This document shows, in pieces, positions 58,014-64,000 of a DNA stretch of 64,000 nt; the first letter of the stretch is position 1; every line of letters starts with the position of its first letter. A program made the position numbers and the translations under genes. This DNA comes from Sporomusa malonica (lineage in GTDB: Bacteria; Bacillota; Negativicutes; Sporomusales; Sporomusaceae). The notes below the pieces were generated by a model. It was given only the letters and a program-made list of their open reading frames with translations. It ran no database searches and was not told the DNA's origin. The stretch lies in NCBI RefSeq assembly GCF_900176355.1, contig NZ_FWXI01000003.1, forward strand, positions 1-64,000, read 5' to 3'.

Positions 58014-58571
58014 TTATAACACGCGCTTTGCCCCATAATATCGTTTAACGAAATATGCATCGTTCATATCACTAATTGCCACTATGCCTTGGGAAAAGGA
58101 AGTGTGGATAAATTTATTACCGCCGATATAGATGCCTACATGGGACGCGCCTGGCTCATAGGTGGTGAAATAAACCAGATCTCCCAGCTGCAGCGCTGCC
58201 GGTGATACCGTCCGCCCAACCAGGAACTGCAAGTCGGCAGTACGGGGTAGATTGATGCCGGCCTGCCGGTATACATACTGCACCAACCCGGAGCAATCAA
58301 AGCCCTGGGCCGGGGAAGCCCCGCCCCATACCACCGGCTGACCAAGCATATTCCGAGCGACTGCCAAAATTTGCGTGGCCTGCCCATTGGACAAAGAGGG
58401 ACTACGAACCGCCATTTGCTGTTCATCGGCAACCGGCATAACGGCCCCAGCTAGAACAGCGTCAAGTGACTGAAAAAACTGATTATACCCGGAAGCCGGA
58501 GCGGCCTCCGCCGCCGCTGCACCGCTTAGGAGCGCGCTGGTCAGTAAAGCGATCACTGCCCATCTGGTCAT
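58014..58571 (-). CDS. Secreted NlpC/P60 endopeptidase (185 aa)
   Basis: Signal peptide about 1-23 (VIALLTSALLSGAAAAEAAP), a ~45-residue linker and an NlpC/P60 domain (about 70-185) with catalytic Cys in GFDCSGLVQYVYRQAG and His in ASHVGIYIGG. Cuts stem peptides of peptidoglycan. Unlike the enzyme at 29459 it lacks a PG-binding domain and a riboswitch. AAAGGAGG precedes ATG. Same-strand neighbour of the efflux genes; wall remodelling may help insert the trans-envelope pump. Confidence 0.9.
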   Translation of the reverse strand: MTRWAVIALLTSALLSGAAAAEAAPASGYNQFFQSLDAVLAGAVMPVADEQQMAVRSPSLSNGQATQILAVARNMLGQPVVWGGASPAQGFDCSGLVQYVYRQAGINLPRTADLQFLVGRTVSPAALQLGDLVYFTTYEPGASHVGIYIGGNKFIHTSFSQGIVAISDMNDAYFVKRYYGAKRVL

Positions 58572-58596
58572 TGTCCGCTCCTCCTTTCCGAGTCAA

Positions 58597-59070
58597 TTAG
58601 TGACTCATGCTCTGCAGATGCGTTGTAGTTTGCTTCATAAGGTCTTGCATGGCTTTTACTTTGCCCTCTACAGCACTTGGATCTGCTTTCCCAGAGTTTA
58701 CACTATCCTTAATTTCGACTGCCGCTTTGCGTAGTTTATCTTTTAAACCAGCATCCATCATATGGGGCATGACCTTATCGGTGATACTCACCAGTTGTGC
58801 AGCACTCTTTTGTGCATCCATCGTTTGGCCGCCCTTTACTTGCTTGACTACGTCTTGCAAGGATTTATCCATATCTTTCATCATAGGCATCGGGTCTTCC
58901 TTGGGCATGTTCATGCTGCTCATGTCATGGCCTGAATGTTGGGCAGTTGGTTGTTGCGTAGCAGTTGGTTGTTGCGTAGCCGCCGGTTTGTCGTTAGAAC
59001 CGCACCCTGCAACCAGAGACATCGTTACGGCAATGGCTAAAGCACCGAACAATACTTTACTTTTTTTCAT
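58597..59070 (-). CDS. Lipoprotein with Met/His linker, paralogue of 39494 (157 aa)
   Basis: Lipobox SLVAGC (Cys about 23), repeated linker PTATQQPTATQQPTAQ, Met/His patch HSGHDMSSMNMPKEDPMPMM, and a helical domain (about 70-157) with Lys/Asp-rich helices and VMPHMMDAGLKDKLRKA. Same architecture as the lipoprotein at 39494. Its place directly after cusA-like suggests a periplasmic metal chaperone for the pump, an analogue of CusF by position only. CTGTTAAATT precedes ATG; ribosome site GGAGG at -13. Confidence 0.82.
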   Translation of the reverse strand: MKKSKVLFGALAIAVTMSLVAGCGSNDKPAATQQPTATQQPTAQHSGHDMSSMNMPKEDPMPMMKDMDKSLQDVVKQVKGGQTMDAQKSAAQLVSITDKVMPHMMDAGLKDKLRKAAVEIKDSVNSGKADPSAVEGKVKAMQDLMKQTTTHLQSMSH

Positions 59071-59184
59071 AATTTAACAGCCTCCAGTAGGTTTTAATTA
59101 TCTTATTTCAAAGTTTATGTTATTTGCTATGGGTGGGGGCATGAATCTCCCCACCCGCAGCTTCATTTGTTACGTTACCTGCAC

Positions 59185-62100
59185 TTACTCGACAGTGTGC
59201 GATTTGCCTGATACTGGTGGATTCTTGCGCTCGCGCCACTGGTTCCAAACCAAATAGATGCAAGGCAACACGATCAGGGTCAAAATTGTGGAAGTAACCA
59301 GACCACCTACGACTACCGTGGCCATTGGCCGCTGTACCTCGGCACCGGTGCCGGTGGCAAAAATCAGCGGGAACAAGCCTAGGCTAGCAACCAGGGCAGT
59401 AATCATAACTGGGCGCAAGCGAGTGAAGGCACCTTCGAGAATGGCTTCTTCTAGTGATCGGTGGTCTCGCAAGTGCTTAATATAGGTCACCATGATGACC
59501 CCGTTCTGCACCGCAATCCCAAAGAGGGCGATGAAGCCGACAGCTGCCGCCACCGTCATGTAGGTGCCAGTAGCATACATGGCCACAATGCCACCCACTA
59601 AGGAGAACGGGATGTTCATCAAGATGAGGAAGGCGTCGCTTGCCGACTTGAAGGTCATATAGAGCAAGAAGAATGTGAGCACGATGACCGCCGGCACCAC
59701 TAATGCCAGCCGGTCTTTCGCCCGTTGCTGGTTTTCATACTGACCGGTCCATTTCAGGGAATAGCCGGGAGGCAAGTCCACCTTTTCCTTGATGACCTTG
59801 TTCGCTTCATCAACAAAACTAACTACGTCCCGACCCCGGGTATTCATCTGCACGATCATTCGATAAACCCCGTTCTCACTGCTAATCATCGATGGTCCGT
59901 CTACGACCTGGAATTGTGCCACTTCGCCCAGCGGCACATAGGCACCGGTAGCTGGACCGGCTGCTGCGGTAGCTGCACCGCCACCCATGCCGCCCATCGC
60001 GCCACCGCTGCTTTTCGCCGCAGCGCCGCTACCGGTTATCGGAATGAGGATGTTTTGCATAGCGTCAATGGTTTCTCGGTTATCCCGGTTGTAACGAACT
60101 AGAACGTCAAAGCGTTTGCGGCCTTCGATAGTGGTCGTAGCGATTTTACCGCCTACCGCTAATTCAACGGCATCTTCGACATCGGCGATGTTAAGGCCAT
60201 ATCGGGCCGCTTTGTCCCGGTTGACCTGAATTTCGAGATAAGGAGCACCAAAGACCCGTTCGGCCAGCAAATCGCTGACGCCAGGCACTGTTCCTAGAGC
60301 CTTTTCGATATCAAAGGCTTTTTGCTGCAGCACCTGCAAATCTTCGCCATAGAGTTTGATGCCCAATTCAGTACGAACCCCGGTGGTCAGCATGGATAAC
60401 CGGCCGGCAATCGGCTGGGTAAAGGCCAAGTTAAGTCCAGGGATGTTGGCAAGTTTGACCATCATCTCCTGTTCAATTGCCTCTTTGGTCATACCGGGGC
60501 GCCACTGGTCTTTCGGTTTTAAGGTGACAATGGTTTCAATCATGTTGATCGGTGCCGGGTCCATGGCCGAATTAGCCCGTCCCACTTTACCCACCGACAT
60601 ATCGATTTCCGGAATGTCTAGGATGACCTTATCCATGGTTTTGGCCGCTTCCACTGCTTCGGTTAACGACACACTGGGTAGCATGGTCGGCATTACCAGG
60701 AAGGTTCCTTCATCCAAAGCCGGCATAAAGGTGGTGCCGATGAGCGGCAACAGCGAAAATCCGGCAATCATCACAATCACTGCAACCACAATGGTAGTTT
60801 TATGGTACTTCATCACCGTTTTTAGGAGAGGCACATACAATTGATGCATTTTAGCGACAATCCAGGTATCCTTTTCCTGAATTTTACCCTTTAAGAGCAG
60901 CGTGCACAGCACTGGCACCAAGGTGAAAGCTAAGAGCAGCGAGCCGCTCATGGCAAAGGATTTGGCCCAGGCCATCGGAGTATACATCTTACCTTCGGTG
61001 CCAGTCATGGTAAAGACCGGCAAGAAGGTCACGATGATTATGGTGATGGAAAAGAAGATGGGCGCGGCTACTTCTTTCGCGGCTTCCAGTGTCACGTCGA
61101 CTATGTTCCGCCGGCCACGGTCTTCGGCCAAATGTCGAAAGATGTTTTCCACCATGACAATGGCCGCGTCGGTCATAACACCAATGCCGATGGCAATCCC
61201 GCCAAGGGACATTAGGTTGGCCGACAGGTGAATCTGTTTCATGGCAATCAGCGCGATCAGGATTCCGATCGGAATGGCGCTGGTGACAATCAGACTGGAC
61301 CTGACATTGCCTAAGAAGGCGACAACAATGAGTGATACTAAAATGAATTCTTCAATCAGTGCCCTTGTGAGGGTATTGACTGCCTTCTTTACCAAATCGG
61401 TTTGGTCGTAAAAGGGTACAATCCGCATACCCTCAGGCAAGGTCGGCTGAATCTCGGTCATCTTGGCTTTCACTTGGTCGATGACATTCAGTGTGTTTTC
61501 TCCCATACGCTGAATGACAATACCACCGGCTGCCTCATAACCAGATTTAGTCAACACTCCTCGGCGAAAATCCGGGCCGGCGGTTACGTTTGCGACATCT
61601 TTGATATAAATGGGTACATTGTTATTTTGCGAGATCACAATGTTCTTAATGTCGTCAGGAGACTGGATTAAACCAAGTCCGCGGATGATAAATTCCTGAC
61701 CGTTTTGTTCGACAACTTTGGCGCCGATGTTGGCGTTATTGGCGCCTAGCGCCCCAAATACCTGGTTGAAAGTGATCCGGTAGCTTTGCAGAAGATGAGG
61801 ATCAAGATTGATCTGATACTGCATCACATAGCCGCCAATGCTGGCAACTTCGGCAACTCCAGGCACTGCACTCAGTTGCGGCTTGATGGTAAAGTCCTCA
61901 ACGGTACGCAAATCGGCCAGGTTGTGCCGGTCGCTTTCGACCGTGTACATGAAGACCTGGCCCATCGGTGTACTGACCGGCCCTAAGGCAGGCTGCACGC
62001 CGCGCGGCAGACGGGGTATGGCTTGCTGTACTTTTTCGTTGACCACTTGGCGGGCAAAGTAAGGATCAACCCCGTCTTCAAAGATTACAGTAATGAGTGA

Positions 62101-62370
62101 CATCCCAAAAGAAGAAGACGAACGTACTTCTTTGACCTTTGGCAGCCCGCGCAAGGCCGTCTCCAACGGATAGGTAACCTGGTCCTGAATTTCCTGCGGA
62201 CCGCGGCCCATCCAGTCGGCTGAGACGAGCACCTGATTTTCACTTAGGTCAGGAAAAGCGTCGATAGGGGTGTCGCGCACGACAAAGATTCCCCAGACAA
62301 TGACTAGCGCAGTAAACACCAGTATAATGACGCGATTTTTCAAAGAAAATTCGATTAATCTATTTAACAT
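59185..62370 (-). CDS. cusA: Heavy-metal efflux RND transporter, CusA type
   Basis: Proton-driven inner-membrane pump (1061 aa, the usual size; twelve helices, two large periplasmic loops). Cus-like segments: DTPIDAFPDLSENQVLV near the start, PINMIETIVTLKPKDQWRPG and AGRLSMLTTGVRTELGIKLY in the periplasmic cleft, where CusA keeps Met ligands. Helix 4 region has GVMTDAAIVMVENIFRHL. A Gly/Ala/Met insert (SSGGAMGGMGGGAATAAAGP) near 790-810 is unusual. Cu(I)/Ag(I) is favoured over Zn/Co by these Met positions, but specificity is not proven. Middle gene of the tripartite operon. Confidence 0.93.
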   Translation of the reverse strand: MLNRLIEFSLKNRVIILVFTALVIVWGIFVVRDTPIDAFPDLSENQVLVSADWMGRGPQEIQDQVTYPLETALRGLPKVKEVRSSSSFGMSLITVIFEDGVDPYFARQVVNEKVQQAIPRLPRGVQPALGPVSTPMGQVFMYTVESDRHNLADLRTVEDFTIKPQLSAVPGVAEVASIGGYVMQYQINLDPHLLQSYRITFNQVFGALGANNANIGAKVVEQNGQEFIIRGLGLIQSPDDIKNIVISQNNNVPIYIKDVANVTAGPDFRRGVLTKSGYEAAGGIVIQRMGENTLNVIDQVKAKMTEIQPTLPEGMRIVPFYDQTDLVKKAVNTLTRALIEEFILVSLIVVAFLGNVRSSLIVTSAIPIGILIALIAMKQIHLSANLMSLGGIAIGIGVMTDAAIVMVENIFRHLAEDRGRRNIVDVTLEAAKEVAAPIFFSITIIIVTFLPVFTMTGTEGKMYTPMAWAKSFAMSGSLLLAFTLVPVLCTLLLKGKIQEKDTWIVAKMHQLYVPLLKTVMKYHKTTIVVAVIVMIAGFSLLPLIGTTFMPALDEGTFLVMPTMLPSVSLTEAVEAAKTMDKVILDIPEIDMSVGKVGRANSAMDPAPINMIETIVTLKPKDQWRPGMTKEAIEQEMMVKLANIPGLNLAFTQPIAGRLSMLTTGVRTELGIKLYGEDLQVLQQKAFDIEKALGTVPGVSDLLAERVFGAPYLEIQVNRDKAARYGLNIADVEDAVELAVGGKIATTTIEGRKRFDVLVRYNRDNRETIDAMQNILIPITGSGAAAKSSGGAMGGMGGGAATAAAGPATGAYVPLGEVAQFQVVDGPSMISSENGVYRMIVQMNTRGRDVVSFVDEANKVIKEKVDLPPGYSLKWTGQYENQQRAKDRLALVVPAVIVLTFFLLYMTFKSASDAFLILMNIPFSLVGGIVAMYATGTYMTVAAAVGFIALFGIAVQNGVIMVTYIKHLRDHRSLEEAILEGAFTRLRPVMITALVASLGLFPLIFATGTGAEVQRPMATVVVGGLVTSTILTLIVLPCIYLVWNQWRERKNPPVSGKSHTVE

Positions 62371-62381
62371 GCCGCGCCCCC

Positions 62382-63680
62382 TTAATGACCGCTATGTTCG
62401 CCACCGGCAGCCTGAGCAGCAGGTGCAAGCGGTGTTTTTGCCGGAGCTGCAGCACCACTATTGGCGCTACCTGAAGCAGGTGCTGGCGTTGCAGCTCCCT
62501 TGGCGGCTCCCCCGCCACCATGACCAGCGTGGCTACCAAGGCTGCCTAACTTGGTCTGAGAATCAATGAGGAAGGTCGCGGCAGTAACTACCGTTTCACC
62601 GGGCTGCAGTCCTGACAGGATTTGGACATAGCCGTCGGCGTGTTGCCCTATAACCACCTCGCGTTTGACAAAGGTATCTTCGCTTTGGGCTATAAAGACG
62701 ATTTTACGGCTGCCGGTATCAAGGAGACTGGATTCCGGTATAACTAGGCTGTCCCCTAGCGGGATTTGCACATTGGCATTAACGAACATATTGGGTTTTA
62801 GCTTTCCGCCAGGGTTGGCCAGTTCTACCCGTACCTTAACTGTCCGGGTGGCGTCATCGAGTACCGGGTTAATAAAGGTCACATTGCCAGTAAAGGTTTG
62901 CCCCGGATAGGCGCCACTGGTCACCACGACCGGCTGACCGGGAGTAATGCCAGCGATGTCTTTTTCATAAATATCGGTATACAGCCAAACAGTAGATAAG
63001 TCTGATAGGCTATACAGTTTGTCGCCAGGCATAATGAAGGCTCCTGGCAGCAGTTGTTTTTCCAGCACTGTTCCGCCAAACTGGGCATAAATGGTCATAT
63101 GATCGTTTAGCTGCCGGGTATGTTCCAGATGCGCAATGTCATTGTCTGAAACATTTAACAACTGCAGTTTACGCCGGGCCGCGTCTCGGAGGCGGTTATT
63201 GATCTGGACGATATCTTTGCTGGCATTTTTGAGTTTCTGCACAGTCTCTAGTGATAATAAGTATTCTTCCTGCGCCGCAATATAGGTTGGGCTATATACA
63301 GATGCAATAGCCTGTCCAGGAGCAATAGTTTGCCCCTCAGCAGTTATATACAGCTCGTCCACCCGCCCTTCGACCCGGGAGGTAATATACGTCCGGCCGC
63401 TTTCATTCATAGCAATCTTGCCTGTAGTCTTGATTTCCTTGGCTAGCGACTTGACAATTGCTTGCGCTGTCTGCACCCCAGCTAACTGTCTGGCCTTGGC
63501 ATCCAAAGTGACTGTATCGCCCATGGCCATAACCGGGGTATTGGTTTGGTGACCCGTATGGTCTACTGCCGCCGGTTTATTGTGCTGCGTGGTATAGTAG
63601 TAGCCGGTACCGCCAATTACCAGAATACCAGCGGTCACACCAATGATAAGTTTCTTTTTGGCCTGTAGTTTTTCGATCAT
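62382..63680 (-). CDS. cusB: Periplasmic adaptor (membrane fusion) protein, CusB type
   Basis: Links the RND pump to the outer-membrane factor. N-terminal anchor is about 8-28, an HTGHQTNTPVMAMG segment follows, then the barrel-sandwich domain (GRVDELYITAEGQTIAPGQA), a helical hairpin (YLLSLETVQKLKNASKDIVQ), beta-barrel (VVVTSGAYPGQTFTGNVTFI) and a C-terminal Ala/Pro linker ending AAGGEHSGH with His clusters (SHAGHGGGG). ATG 63680 follows AAAGGAGAGG; an ATG at 63710 overlapping the upstream stop is possible. The His-rich tail likely loads metal. Confidence 0.92.
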   Translation of the reverse strand: MIEKLQAKKKLIIGVTAGILVIGGTGYYYTTQHNKPAAVDHTGHQTNTPVMAMGDTVTLDAKARQLAGVQTAQAIVKSLAKEIKTTGKIAMNESGRTYITSRVEGRVDELYITAEGQTIAPGQAIASVYSPTYIAAQEEYLLSLETVQKLKNASKDIVQINNRLRDAARRKLQLLNVSDNDIAHLEHTRQLNDHMTIYAQFGGTVLEKQLLPGAFIMPGDKLYSLSDLSTVWLYTDIYEKDIAGITPGQPVVVTSGAYPGQTFTGNVTFINPVLDDATRTVKVRVELANPGGKLKPNMFVNANVQIPLGDSLVIPESSLLDTGSRKIVFIAQSEDTFVKREVVIGQHADGYVQILSGLQPGETVVTAATFLIDSQTKLGSLGSHAGHGGGGAAKGAATPAPASGSANSGAAAPAKTPLAPAAQAAGGEHSGH

Positions 63681-63709
63681 GCTGTCCTCTCCTTTTTCCG
63701 GCTTACTCA

Positions 63710-64000
63710 TTATGGCTGCGCTCCACTAGTGAATAAAGGCTTCCCTATCGCTTTCTCCAAATTAGCCGCCGCTTTTTCATAATCTGTTTTCGCTTTGTAT
63801 AGGCCCAATTTGGCATTGCGGAGGGTATTAACACCTTCCAGGACAGTCATAAGGTCTACTTTGCCATGGGTGTAACCTACAACAGCAGCCTGGTAGGTCT
63901 GCTCGGCCTGGGGAATGATGGTATTTTTATATAGTTCAATCTGGCGCCAGGTAGCTTGGGCATCGGTAAGCGTCATTTGAACATCAAGTTCAGTCATATT
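63710..64000 (-). CDS. Outer-membrane factor, TolC/CusC family (C-terminal part only)
   Basis: The last ~96 residues are visible. Long amphipathic helices (DAQATWRQIELYKNTIIPQA, TYQAAVVGYTHGKVDLMTVL) and AKTDYEKAAANLEKAIGKPL are typical of the TolC helical barrel. The gene continues beyond the right edge. Its stop overlaps the potential upstream ATG of cusB (TAATG), indicating an operon order OMF-cusB-cusA. Confidence 0.85.
   Translation of the reverse strand, partial: NMTELDVQMTLTDAQATWRQIELYKNTIIPQAEQTYQAAVVGYTHGKVDLMTVLEGVNTLRNAKLGLYKAKTDYEKAAANLEKAIGKPLFTSGAQP

Overview
The window looks like a chromosomal segment of a diderm, endospore-forming Firmicute of the Negativicutes, most likely near Sporomusa/Pelosinus. 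The evidence is an SLH-domain outer-membrane porin of the OmpM type, a TolC/CusB/CusA tripartite efflux operon that needs an outer membrane, and a SpoIIP sporulation protein. A c-di-AMP riboswitch on a cell-wall hydrolase and AGGAGG-type ribosome binding sites also fit. This placement is inference; no rRNA or other marker gene is present. Most genes lie on the minus strand.

Layout. 1-3.3 kb: a Fur-controlled iron(III) ABC transporter operon, cut at the left edge. 3.5-5.3 kb: a GC-rich accessory patch with two small genes, each behind a copy of a ~180-bp repeat. 5.3-11 kb: a Cys-rich peptide, a SHOCT protein, an orphan response regulator, two-component system 1 and a chemoreceptor. 11-15.5 kb: a copper-type block with a Met-rich secreted protein, RseC, a cupredoxin, an HMA-TauE membrane protein and a multicopper oxidase. 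15.7-35 kb: mainly housekeeping and envelope genes, plus a probable selenoprotein hidden by an in-frame TGA. 35.9-50.6 kb: an island of methionine-rich, glycine-rich and SHOCT membrane proteins with paralogues, fragments and an IS66 remnant; a five-gene operon of them plus a lipoprotein includes a cytochrome-b-like subunit. 50.7-52.6 kb: two-component system 2. 52.7-57.3 kb: HD-GYP and GGDEF proteins, LemA, an ICMT-like methyltransferase and an Lgt. 57.5-64 kb: a Met-rich secreted protein, an NlpC/P60 protein, a lipoprotein and the CusA/CusB/outer-membrane-factor operon, cut at the right edge.

The unifying observation is a shared promoter architecture that I count about 25 times. It consists of two to seven direct repeats of TTCAT (ATGAA on the plus strand) spaced exactly 11 bp, with the last TTCA starting 15 bp upstream of a TATAAT-like -10 box and no -35 box. 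This is the layout expected for an activator of the OmpR/PhoB family. It precedes nearly every Met-rich or SHOCT gene, the multicopper oxidase, rseC, the porin, lemA, the lgt operon, a chemoreceptor, the selenoprotein candidate, a possible small RNA, and two response-regulator genes, including system 2 itself. The sensor kinases of systems 1 and 2 have short Met/His-rich periplasmic loops. I infer a large envelope and metal-handling regulon, plausibly for Cu(I) or Ag(I). The inducer is not shown by sequence.

Several genes are altered or recoded: the HMA-TauE/cupredoxin pair is one reading frame split by two adjacent TAG codons; a small Met/Gly protein appears to need a -1 shift on an A7 run to regain its family C-terminus; and a small secreted protein next to SpoIIP is split by a frameshift. 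Several genes under about 60 codons, which length-limited ORF calling would miss, are reported with their ribosome binding sites.
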